The notes under the pieces: model-generated | The model's database searches: none | The model's input: only the letters and a program-made list of their open reading frames with translations | What the model was told of the DNA's origin: nothing | Origin: Scortum barcoo | Lineage: Eukaryota > Chordata > Actinopteri > Centrarchiformes > Terapontidae | Assembly: GCA_023238725.1 (NCBI GenBank) | Contig: CM041545.1 | Coordinates: forward strand, 17,823,501 to 17,887,500 | Reading direction: 5' to 3' | DNA: 64,000 nucleotides | Shown here: one piece after another, positions 11,701 through 20,500 of the stretch | Layout: each line of letters opens with the position of its first letter | How positions within the stretch are numbered: position 1 is the first letter of the stretch | Translations under genes and position numbers: made by a program

Positions 11701-13804
11701 GAAACACAGTGATCAGAGTCGTTATAAAGGTGGTGTTGTAATTACTGTGGTGGTGATGGAAGAGGACAACGAGGAGGACGAAGAGGCTGTGGTGGTGGGA
11801 GTGGTGTTGTTGTAGTAGCGAGGATGTGGATGGAACGGCCGAGCAGCTGGGAAACCCATCATGGGGGACTTGATGGCCATGCCAATTGGAACCGGTCCGA
11901 GCAGAGACGACCGCGCCCCAGCAGCGAAGAACTGACGAAACTGCTGTCCACCCATCCCGAAGCCCCGCATGTTACCTGCACGAGAGGAAGAAAAATGGGT
12001 AACTAAAAATGAATTTTAACACATTATCTATGAACAAATGCTGATTTATGGTTGGGCCATTGTTTGTCCCTCTCCAGATAGATGCTGCTCTCTATACACT
12101 ATAATCTGAGCTGTACCCTGCATCTGCTGCATCAGCAGGGCTCCCTGCAGCATGGGATTGGGGGCGATGATGGTGGTCTGGGTTGCCTGGCACAGGTTGA
12201 CCATCCTGGGAGGAGGGGCCGTCTGGGGGGCAACTGGAATGGCTCTGAGGAACAAATGGAAAATAACCATAAAACATCTGTGTGTGCTTTCTTAAAAACC
12301 TAGGAATTTATTGTGTTTTACTGATCATCTGTAATGATCTGGGTTACACATCCTTTGGGACACATCCTAAGCTTATCTTCTGGTACAGTCAAGTGTGTAG
12401 CAGCTCTGACGTGGATGAGCCTTTATCAGAAGACATTTTCCTTCCATATCAGCTTTGGCTCAGAGTCTACACGCTATTATGTGCTATAAAAAACACAGAA
12501 TAATTACAAAAGACCAACCACACCAGGGGATAACATGGAAAGACAGCACGGGAATACGTAGAAGAAGACAGGCACCGTATGAGGTGCTGCTTTTTCTCAT
12601 CCCCAGTATAAACAAGAGACCTGCAACCTGGAGTTTTATGAGGATCGACCTGTATAATATATTTTATAATAAAACAGAGTAACAAAAGCTGACAGGTAAC
12701 ACAGCACAAGCCCACTGAGCCTTTTCTGTTTGACTAGAAGTGGTTAGATTAAATGGCCAGTGGACTGAGGTATTCACAGGTTTTGGTCCAATGCCAGTAA
12801 TCTTACAACAGTGTTTTATAAAATGTGCACGTTATCAATACTACCTTTGAGCAGGCCAGATAACAGAGCACGGAAATAGTCCAACTTTCAATTTACATAC
12901 TACATCATTTGATAACAGAATAAGTATCTAGTCCATGGAGAGTAGTTTTGGTTTGAGTTAACATCTCTCTTTGGTCACATAAACAAACAAACTCTCTTTT
13001 AAGTGTGTCTGTGCTGCTACACTGGGACAAATATTACTGTGTAAATGCAGGTTTTAGGTCATAAGCACTGTTCAAACTCCTTTTTCTCAAGATATTTGCA
13101 CTGTTTTCCTACTTTGTACTGCAACAGCTGCATAACAATTCCCCTCCTGATAAGCAATCTCATATTATCACACCGACAAGCTGCACATAAGACCCATTAC
13201 AATGAAATACAAACGTATAAATATACTCTCTGGTATGTCTTGCATCTCTTATAAACACAGAAAGGCTGCACAAATATTCAATTAAAATAAAATAAAAACA
13301 GCCTGGCAAGTATCTGTGATAAAAAAATCTCATATTAATACCCAAATACGCTAATTAAAATGAAATAAAACCACATATACATTCAACCTGGCATGTATCT
13401 ATGAAAAATAATCTTATATTAACACCTACAAGCTGCACAAATAATCAACAGAATAAAATAAAAACATGTACAGCCTGTAACGTGCTGTGCATCTATGATA
13501 AATAATCTAATATTACAGCACAGAAAAGCTGCACAAATATCCAATTAAACTAAAATAAAAACACTAAAACACTAAACATACAGCCTCTATTTCATCCGGA
13601 GGGCCCCGTCTAATCCCCGGTGTCGAGTTCTACATCTTACCGGGGTGCCTGGTGGTGGTGATGGGGGACATGGTGTCCCGGAGGCGGCTGAGGTGGAGGA
13701 GGAGGTGGAGGCTGCTGCTGCTGGAAAAGTTGCTGCAGTTGTCGGAGATGTTGGTGAAACTGTTGCTGTTGTTGTTGCTGTTGATGGATGTGCGGATTGA
13801 ACAT
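8214..13804 (-). CDS. ciz1: CIP1-interacting zinc finger protein 1 (CIZ1), 15 coding exons
   Basis: Exons in transcript order are 13804-13641, 12244-12117, 11975-11746, 11598-11481, 11281-11194, 11031-10952, 10859-10780, 10632-10426, 10322-10192, 10032-9939, 9823-9710, 9614-9465, 9304-9226, 9076-8955 and 8717-8214. All junctions are GT-AG and phase-consistent, giving 2289 nt and 762 aa (human ~898). The N-terminus is Gln/Pro/His-rich. 'FRQFFAAGARSSLLGPVPIG' matches the human QQFFPQATRQSLLGPPPVG segment. Zinc fingers are C354/C357-H370/H376, C419/C422-H433/H439, C450/C453-H466/H472 and a matrin-type finger C567/C570-H584/H590 in FICRLCNKFYH. The tail is acidic then basic (KRRSGRATNRR). CIZ1 is a nuclear-matrix protein that promotes cyclin/CDK2-dependent replication initiation, binds p21 and, in mammals, anchors Xist RNA. 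It diverges from dnm1 with ~2.9 kb between start codons. Splice variants are known in mammals; none is visible here. Confidence 0.93.
8955..9076 (-). CDS. ciz1: ciz1 coding exon 14 (matrin-type zinc finger)
   Basis: It encodes SSFFVPVAGFICRLCNKFYH, then HTHCKSLKHFENLK. It matches human DFLVPVMGYICRICHKFYHSNSGAQLSHCKSLGHFENLQ. The matrin-type ligands are C567, C570, H584 and H590. Acceptor TTTCTGCAG|GG, donor CTCAAG|GTTGG. Confidence 0.92.
9226..9304 (-). CDS. ciz1: ciz1 coding exon 13
   Basis: It encodes DGWSSLKEVTLKDM then ASDEQHDPDTVYG; the last part equals human YSPNTAYG. Acceptor TTGGTTCAG|GAT, donor CTATG|GTGAGT. Confidence 0.83.
9465..9614 (-). CDS. ciz1: ciz1 coding exon 12 (acidic linker)
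   Basis: It encodes LQEKEGCEALGKLTATDTDG then an acidic run EVEDSEVEEGEEGQ, corresponding to the Glu/Asp-rich segment between the third finger and the matrin finger in mammals. Acceptor ATTACTAG|CTC, donor AAGCAG|GTGATT. Confidence 0.82.
9710..9823 (-). CDS. ciz1: ciz1 coding exon 11 (zinc finger 3)
   Basis: It encodes SSCTVCKKHFRTSQIFVEHL then QSQEHRQK, matching human PFCTVCNRYFKTPRKFVEHVKSQGHKDK. Ligands are C450/C453 and H466/H472. Acceptor CTCCTCAG|CTC, donor GAGAAG|GTATC. Confidence 0.9.
9939..10032 (-). CDS. ciz1: ciz1 coding exon 10 (zinc finger 2)
   Basis: It encodes HWCATCHTHFTGSITDHRR then TEEHK, a C-x2-C...H-x5-H finger (C419/C422, H433/H439) matching human RWCNTCQLYYMGDLIQHRRTQDHK. 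Acceptor TCTCTGCAG|AG chosen by phase, donor CACAAA|GTAAG. Confidence 0.9.
10192..10322 (-). CDS. ciz1: ciz1 coding exon 9 (second half of zinc finger 1)
   Basis: It encodes NFRSHMNSVSHQQRMMEIQH then MSNACLVTLLPRVQ, against human SEPQHQQRLGEIQHMSQACLLSLLP, the clearest evidence for orthology. The finger's His pair is H370/H376. Acceptor TTCTGCAG|AAC, donor GATGG|GTCAG. Confidence 0.9.
10426..10632 (-). CDS. ciz1: ciz1 coding exon 8 (first half of zinc finger 1)
   Basis: It starts VHSCLSAPSPLGRL, runs through an acidic segment and ends NKFYCYLCSITCHNQQ. The Cys pair (C354, C357) belongs to a C2H2/matrin-like finger whose His pair is in the next exon. Human CIZ1 has FFCYICKASCSSQQ here. Donor CAGCAA|GTAGG. 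Confidence 0.88.
10780..10859 (-). CDS. ciz1: ciz1 coding exon 7
   Basis: It encodes DSLILEERGSTGGSDVVEAL then EESRAAE, an acidic linker. Acceptor TTTTCCTAG|AC, donor GCTGAG|GTGAGA. Confidence 0.75.
10952..11031 (-). CDS. ciz1: ciz1 coding exon 6
   Basis: It encodes SSEELKEMDGELLSSECN then SNTEDSQPE, an acidic linker joined in phase to the preceding PRIE. Acceptor TTCTTGCAG|C, donor GAAG|GTAAAA. Confidence 0.78.
11194..11281 (-). CDS. ciz1: ciz1 coding exon 5
   Basis: It encodes DGAVGGAYGLTQSAEGHLEG then TAVKKPRIE, ending in the position of human LPAKRLRSSEE. Acceptor TACCCACAG|AT, donor GAGAG|GTGGGG. The KKPR cluster could be a nuclear localisation signal (inference). Confidence 0.78.
11481..11598 (-). 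CDS. ciz1: ciz1 coding exon 4
   Basis: It encodes DAAARQTDRKRDSEQM...EATDKSETG, a low-complexity hydrophilic segment matching human RKDSSSQTMPVEDKSD in position and character. Acceptor ACGTGTAG|GAC, donor AACAG|GTACAG. Confidence 0.78.
11746..11975 (-). CDS. ciz1: ciz1 coding exon 3
   Basis: It encodes GNMRGFGMGGQQFRQFFAAG and SSLLGPVPIGMAIKSP, the best-conserved N-terminal CIZ1 segment (human NLRGYGM...LQQFFPQATRQSLLGPPPVG). A Thr/Ser-rich stretch follows (TTPTTTASSSSSLSSS), encoded by near-repetitive codons. Acceptor TCGTGCAG|G, donor ACCACA|GTAATT. Confidence 0.82.
12117..12244 (-). CDS. ciz1: ciz1 coding exon 2
   Basis: The acceptor TTCCTCAG|AG is resolved by phase to start at 12244. 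The exon encodes AIPVAPQTAPPPRMVNLC...MLQGALLMQQMQ, equivalent to human MLQRALLLQQLQG. The donor CAGG|GTACAG is weak but is the only phase-compatible one here. A longer reading past it continues open for about 20 codons. Confidence 0.75.
13040..13565 (+). repeat. Left ~85-90-bp AT-rich tandem array, in ciz1 intron 1
   Basis: The unit contains 'agctgcacaaatattcaatt', then 'aaaataaaaaca', 'cagcctg' and 'tatctatgataaa'. Copies start near 13171, 13255, 13342, 13425 and 13516. It is preceded by a head sequence 'cctgataagcaatct' at ~13147-13161, which is shared with the right array. It is not a CRISPR array: the units are diverged, there are no unique spacers, and the genome is vertebrate. Confidence 0.75.
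13641..13804 (-). CDS. ciz1: ciz1 coding exon 1 (Gln/Pro/His-rich N-terminus)
   Basis: It begins with ATG at 13804-13802, reading MFNPHIH then a run of eight Gln. FHQHLRQLQQLF follows, then QQQQ, a seven-Pro run and HHHH. The donor is CCCCG|GTAAG (intron from 13640). The polyglutamine start is shared with mammalian CIZ1 (MFSQQQQQQ). The CAG/CAA and CCT runs are candidates for length polymorphism. Confidence 0.85.
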
Positions 13805-14345
13805 CACGGGCTTCAATTTCCTCCTCCTGCGCTGAGAGCTGACCGACCAGCTGCTGCGAGGAGTGAGAGTAAACTACCTCTGGATCATGGGAGGGGAAAT
13901 AAAGTGAAATTAAAGATGGTGAAAGCTTTAATAACACTCCTCCTCCTCCTCTTCCTCACACAACAGGTCGCTCTCAGGTTTCGTGATGACAACCGGCTAG
14001 CTTCTGCTAGCACGTATGCTAACAAATAATTAACTTTTCACCTCTTTATTTTGATTTCTCTTCTCAGTTAGCATACTTCGCAAACTCTGTGATGTCTGTT
14101 TGTTTGTTTTAAGTGGAATTAATAAAAAGTACGTTGAGTCAATAAACGAGGTACACCTGCCGTGAAAAGAGCGAAGCTAGGTTAGCATAATAGTTAGCTT
14201 AGCATGGCTAACTCACAGATAAAACAGCCTCTCGGGGTTTTTAACGTTTTAACTTCATGCTGTTGTTAAAACTTACTTCTTATAAGAGAGGGACAAGCAG
14301 CGACAGGTGTTGATTATCCAGTTAAAGTCATAACACAGGCGGGTA
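13805..14345 (-). promoter_or_regulatory. ciz1: Presumed ciz1 5'UTR and promoter region
   Basis: This is the sequence upstream of the ciz1 ATG. A strong minus-strand donor (AAGAA|GTAAGT; GT at 14276-14275) could end a non-coding exon 1 lying above 14277. Acceptors such as CACTCCTCGCAG (~13853-13864) could open the ATG-containing exon. Mammalian CIZ1 also has non-coding 5' exons. No core promoter motif is assigned. Confidence 0.4.
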
Positions 14346-14469
14346 AATGTCTGCTCTCTGCCCCAGCGGTGCAACTTCTGTGGAGGAGCAGTGTGGAGAC
14401 ATTAACGCGCCCTGTCGCCCCCTACAGGCTGTCTGGAGAACTGACACATGTCTGCATGATGTGTTCAGG

Positions 14470-15245
14470 GTGACAGTGCTGCAACCAAAGTGCAGTTTTC
14501 ATGTTTTGTACTGTAACAGCTGCACAGAAATTCCTCTCCTGATAAGCAATCTTGTATTATTCCACAGACAAGCTGCACAAATGATCGATTAAACAAAATA
14601 AAAACATAAACATACAGCCTGTGTTGTGTGTCTATGGTAAATGATCTCACACTAACACAGACAATATTCAATTAAAATAAAATAAAAAGACATAAGTGTA
14701 CAGCTTGTTATGTATCTATGATCAATAAACTTATATTACTGCAAAGACAAGCTGCAAAAATATTTAAATAAAATAAAAATACATTATTGTACAGCCTGGT
14801 ATGTGTTGTGTAGCTATGATAAATAATATGCTCAAACAAGATGCACAAATATTTAATTAAAATAAAAGAAAAACACATATGACAGCCTGACTTGCATTTG
14901 TGATAAATAATCTCATATTAACACACAGACAAGCAGCACAAATATTCAATTAAAATAAAAGAAAAAGACATAAGTGTACAGCTTGATATCTGTCTATAGT
15001 AAATGAACTTATATTACTCCAAAGACAAGCTGTACAAATGTTAAAATAAAATAAAAATGAAAACATGTCAAAAATGTACAGCCTGCTATGTGTTGTGTGT
15101 CTATGATAAATAAGCTCATATTAATGCCCAAACAAAATGCACAAATAATCAGCTGAACTAAAATAAAACCACATCACAACAGCCAGGCATGTATCTATGA
15201 TAAAAAAATCTAATTTTAAGACACAGACAAGCTGTTTAATATTAA
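14470..15245 (+). repeat. Right ~90-bp AT-rich tandem array upstream of ciz1
   Basis: It is the same family and orientation as the array at 13040-13565, starting with the same head ('cctgataagcaatct', ~14538-14552). About eight diverged units follow, near 14566, 14657, 14743, 14832, 14925, 15021, 15128 and 15221. Each carries the 'acaagctgcacaaatatt' core and an A/T-rich 'aaataaaataaaa' stretch. Confidence 0.75.
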
Positions 15246-16299
15246 AATAGGGGACTGACCATTTCTGGAACCAAATAGTTTTTGTTCTCATTATTAAGGA
15301 TAATTCAGAAAAAATATTCACTTTTCTATTTTCATTTTCATTTTTTATATAGAAAACTGACATGAGAAGTTTCACATGGACACTACAAGCAAAACCTGTG
15401 AGTGTATTAAATTTATTATCTGTGTGTTTTACTGGTTAGGACTTTCACCTTTGTGAGATTATGTTCGATGCATTAATGTAACTGTATCAACATATCACAT
15501 CCTGACAGGACACATGAAAACATATTTCCATAAAAACTCAATAGAAGCTCCAATAAAAAGAGGACCAGGTACTGGATGGTGAGGACTGAATCAGAGTAAA
15601 ATAAATATATATAGTAAAGTTAAGAGTTAACAGGCTGCCTTCAAAAACTGGCATATTTCTGTGGCTTATTGTTGTTCATTTATGTACTGAGATAGAAATA
15701 AACTATTTAAACCCTCCTTCAATTATCTGGGAAATGTATCATCACAAAGTTGATAACTTGATGACCTGCTGACTTTTTGGAGTTGCATGCTTCTTACAGG
15801 ACATATGATAATCTTATGGACCTTGATGCATTGCTGTGGGTTAAACTGCCCAACAGTATATAAAATAGTTAAAATGAGCACAACCTTAAACATCTACAGG
15901 AGCACAATGCACCACATAATAGTGCAGCAGCAATGTTATCCAGAAACATCAGGTATAATAAAACACTGACAGGGAGAATTTGCAGAATGAGTGCTGAATG
16001 CATGATTTTTACTTGTAGTGGAGTATTTTCACACTGTGATATTAGTATTTCTACTTGAATAAAGGATCTGAATCCTTCCTCCACCTCTAAAGACAAACAT
16101 ACCAGCAGGTTAGAGCGCCCCCTGTCGCCTGTCTGTGGTGCTGACAGGTTCAGCACCATGGACAGATCTGCTCATCACACCAAACCGTCTGTGGACAAAA
16201 CCATTAAAAACCGGACGCTAAATTTCCACCTTCAACTTTTTATAAACGCACTCAGACTAAATGAGACTCCTGAGTCCAAAAAAAAAAAACAACTGTTAA
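15246..16299. other. Intergenic spacer between ciz1 and dnm1; no gene seen
   Basis: The sequence is AT-rich with no supported exon on either strand. A short motif ('ttctacttgaataaaggatctg', ~16051-16072) resembles a repeat commonly scattered in fish genomes. The divergent promoters of ciz1 and dnm1 flank this spacer. Confidence 0.5.
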
Positions 16300-16676
16300 C
16301 TGAACGATTTTCTTTGACAACGGAAAGAGCACCAGTGTCACCACCCAGCGGTGTGCGCGCAGAACTGCAGGGATCTCCTGAGAACACACGAGAGATCATC
16401 CTCCTCCTGCTCCTCCCGCTCCTCCTCCCCCCTGCGGTGCTCGGTGGAGAGGAGTGTGCACGCTCAGGCGGCGGAGGGAGTCGGAGCTGAGGTGACCTGA
16501 CCGCACGGAGGGAGGCGCGGTGGATGAGGGGAAAGTGAGCCGGTGTGCGCAAAAAAAACGCCCTCTAATCGGAGGGTGGAGAGGAGAGGAGAACAAAACA
16601 GAAATAAAAAAATAAGAAGGAAAAATCCCCTCCCCAGCTCTGAGAAGGAAGAGAGACTGCCCATCGCGCCGCAGAG
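16300..16676 (+). promoter_or_regulatory. dnm1: CpG-rich dnm1 promoter / 5'UTR
   Basis: CpG dinucleotides are visibly dense from ~16345 through exon 1 (e.g. 'gtgtgcgcgcag', 'ctcaggcggcgg', 'ggaggcgcggtgg'), unlike the surrounding DNA. There is no clear TATA box, as is usual for CpG-island promoters. The start codon follows GCCGCAGAG at 16677. Confidence 0.6.
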
Positions 16677-16837
16677 ATGGGGAACCGGGGGATGGAGGAT
16701 CTGATTCCTCTGGTGAACCGCATGCAGGATGCCTTCTCAGCCATCGGCCAGAACGCGAACCTGGACCTGCCCCAGATCGCCGTGGTGGGCGGGCAGAGCG
16801 CCGGGAAGAGCTCGGTGCTGGAGAACTTCGTCGGGAA
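16677..16837 (+). CDS. dnm1: dnm1 exon 1 (N-terminus, P-loop)
   Basis: It encodes residues 1-54 beginning MGNRGMEDLIPLVNRMQDAF. The G1/P-loop GQSAGKSS (residues 39-46) includes catalytic K44. It ends GGGAA|GTAAGT, and the split codon becomes K54 (Arg in mammals, from memory). Confidence 0.95.
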
Positions 16838-17510
16838 GTAAGTAGCTTTCCCCGGCCTGCAGTGTGCATCTGGCACAGGCGGCTCCCCAGTCCCCATCCC
16901 CCTTCTCATGCAGGTTTAAATCCACCACACAGACTCCACAGAGACTTCAGGAGTGTTGCTGGACCGTCCAGAAACCAGTTCCACCCCCTCTGTCCTCCTC
17001 CGTGGACACGACACCTTGACGAGGAGATTATTTTGTTAGGCCCTGAATAAATCCCCACTGAAGTTTATCTGTGCAGCTGCTGCATGGTGCATTCAGGGAA
17101 CCACAAACAACTTGGTTTTTAGTAGGATAAATCATTTCTGGTTATGAGTCTGTAAAGGAGGTTCAGTTAGTTTCTAAACTTGATGATTTTGGGTGGCAAA
17201 ATGAGATAAAGTTGTGCGTGTTTATCGCTGTAAATCTCTTACAGGAGGTCAGCTTCCTGTTCAGAAGATACAGTGACAGGCAGCACAGTGGGTGATGATG
17301 TTGTTTCTGTGGCAGAGCTACCATTTTGTGGTCCTCAGGGGATTAAATCCTGACCAGGCAAAGGTGCAGAGTGTGTGTGTGTGTGTGTGTGTGGAGAGAG
17401 GATTCAGTCTTGCAAACATGCACACTTTTCTGTCTGTCAGAGCTGATGATGATACAAAACAATACTGGGGGGGGGGGGGCAAATCTGATCTGTTATGCTG
17501 CAGTATGACC

Positions 17511-17542
<32 letters not shown>

Positions 17543-20500
17543 GTCCACCTGAGCTTTGAGCCCTTTCAGCTCAGCTCCTCCATCTGTCTGCTGCGAGTGA
17601 AGCTTACTGCATGCAGGCGACAATACGAGGCGTCACAGGCTGACTGTTACTTGCTTGTATTTCAGTTGATTTGAAGATTTTACGTGGTCCTCATAGACTT
17701 TTAATCCCTCTGATACTCGTGTGTGTGATTCAGCAGTATTTCCTGCTTAAGCAAGGTCAGATGGTGTGCACACTGTGGCTCCAAGCCAGCCCACTGCCCC
17801 CACCCCCACCACTAAACAAGGCCACGACCAAATGTAATACACATCCCACAGAGGGGGATCCATCTGTGCACCAGCTGATTTGAGATGTGTAATTGATCAG
17901 TCACTCTCCGATAGATCTTGTTACTTTCAGCACATCTACCATTGTTACCTCTTTTGTCCGACGCCTTCAATCTCTTCTCTTGTGTTTGTTTGGCAGCCAA
18001 GTCAAACAGTTTGCCACATGGCCAGATCACTAATCCCCGTCTTAACAGGTAGTAGGTGAGGTATGCCTACTGTTTATATGTCACATACATGTGATACTAC
18101 TTGTGGAAGGCATCTGTTTTGTTGATAAAGTTTTCCCTTTTTGAGAAAAAGTGTCCAAAACCCCTGAATTTCTCCTTCTCAAATGTGAATATTTTCAGTT
18201 TTTTAGTCCTCTCTGAAAGTAAACTGAATAGTTTCTGGAAGCTGCAATCAACATTAATGAAAAAAATATTGGCAGATCAGTGATGAAAATAATCATTAGT
18301 TTCAGCCGAGCTGTAAACATACTTTTTATGTTAAATTGGTGGAATCACCCTTCACATAGTACTGAATTATCCCCAATCTAAAAATTGTACACTGAAACTA
18401 ATAAAACCACTCAAATAAGCTCATTTGTAGCCAATATAAATGATTTTATATGTATCCCTGTAGAGAAAACAGACATTTATATTAGCTATGATTAAAAAAA
18501 CAGTGATTTAACAGCATGTTATTACTTGTTCTACAGCCCATTATGGGAGGCCTTGTTTTAATACCAGTTAATGTTCTTTTTTTTGAGTAATTAGTGCTAT
18601 TTAAACAGCCTCTTTGCGCTCGTTAGGAGGGCCACGTCTCGCTGCAGTTGTCATAGAAACAGCTTAGGCCCAATTAAGCCGCCTCACCCGAGGGACCGGC
18701 ATCACGATTGGAGGAAAATCTGAAATACTATTGCAGGCAAACGCTGGATGGCAACGAAGCTAACCTTTAATTGAAGATGTCAAACGATTTGCTTGGTCGT
18801 GACAGGAAAAGCTGCTTGCAGTTTTCCACCCTCGACTATAGTGTAGTATCCTGTCACGCAGCGCTTGTGTGTGTGTTAATGTAATGCGCTCTCCCGGGCC
18901 AGCTGCAGTGACGTCGCTCAGGTCCTCCCATCCTCCAGTCCTCTACCCCCCCGAGTGGCCTATTGTGTTTGTGTTATCTGCCTGAACCGGCACACACTTA
19001 CAGCACGCTGCATTGTATGTTGTTTATGTTGCACTTTTTCTCCGTCTCCATCTTCCCCCTCCTCGTCTCTCATTGACGCCTCTTAGAAAGTCATTTAACA
19101 CGAGCTTTACATCAAACCTGTGATGTTTTTGCTCGTTATTAAACCCCTTTTTACTTAGAAACTAACAGCACTGTTGCAAATTGGTGCTGGCTTTGTTGTC
19201 CCTCTGTTTGCTATTGCTGCTTACGGTCAGCACAGGCGATCAATAACAAAGTGTAGGAGTTGTATAGATGCCAGAGAGACATTTACATCAATTATTTCAC
19301 AAGGGATATTAGCTGTTTAAAGCTTGCTTGAGTTGAAATGTAGGCAAACAAATAGGCTTCTAGATTATAACAGATTTTGGGGCAACTACAGGATTGATAT
19401 ACACTGTGCTGAAAGGAGTTTATTGTATGTCCACAGACTGATAGTTCATCATGACACCTTTCCTCTCAGGTGGATTAGATTTTTGGTGCCAGGTGCGACA
19501 AGGACGACCGGCCTCTTAGCAGTAGGCAAGCTACTGAGATGCGCCGCGCTGGTGGCATGAGAGAACATCTGAGGACACTAATCAAATTATCTTTTCCCCC
19601 CGTATCATCTACCCTTCAGTGTGTCTTTTTTTTTTTTTTAATCCTGCTTTCATAATTTGTCCTCAAGGAGAGTCTGCTGTTGTCTCCTTTGTTTTCAGCA
19701 CTCAGCCCTGTGTTTAACACTCCACTTCACCCCTTTACTGTCTCCTTCAGTTTGAATTCGATTCAAAGGTGCTTTGTTGCCGTATGAATACAAAAGTGCT
19801 CAACTCCAAAGCAAAAGCAGCAAGGTTAAACTAAAATTTATAGTAGAAAAGATATAACAACATCAAGTAACATCTTTAGTAAGCAATTTATCTTAACGTC
19901 TCTTATTCATTGTTTTCATGTGTGCCCTTTTTAGATGTATTAAGCTTCATCTGGGGACTGCTCTCTTTTCATTTCTTCTTAAATGAATAGTAGATTTTAA
20001 TTTTTAATGTCTTTATATAAGATGTGATATGTAAAACTTTCTTTTTGGGCTGGTAGATATTCTTTGGGGATGCAACTATTAATTATCTTCATTATTGTTT
20101 AAGCTGTTGGTGATTTTGTCAATAAATAATTTAATAACTTGTCATAAACTGTCAAAAAAGTAAAAAATTCCCAGAGTCAAAAACATTCAAAGATATTCAG
20201 TTTACTATGATACAAAAGCAGCAAATAATCACAGTTTAGAAAATTTAAATTACTGATCAATTAATCAGCTAATTATTTTCTAGTCTCAGGACCATAACAC
20301 AGGTCACAAGTCAAGCATCGCTCTGCTCGTGTCCCATTGGTCTGCCAGCGATTTGACAGTGAGGAAGGACGTTTCACCAATATAAATCTGAGCACGACTC
20401 ACATTTCATATCTGTGTCTGTCACCCAATCTGTATTCCCATCAGTCTAATTAGCACAAACAACACAGGGAGCTTTACTGGTCTGCCACATGCAGTGCCAG

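Noticed and set aside
13040..15245. Regular ~90-bp repeats considered as CRISPR
   Set aside because: The units are diverged tandem copies without unique spacers, are AT-rich, and lie in vertebrate nuclear DNA.
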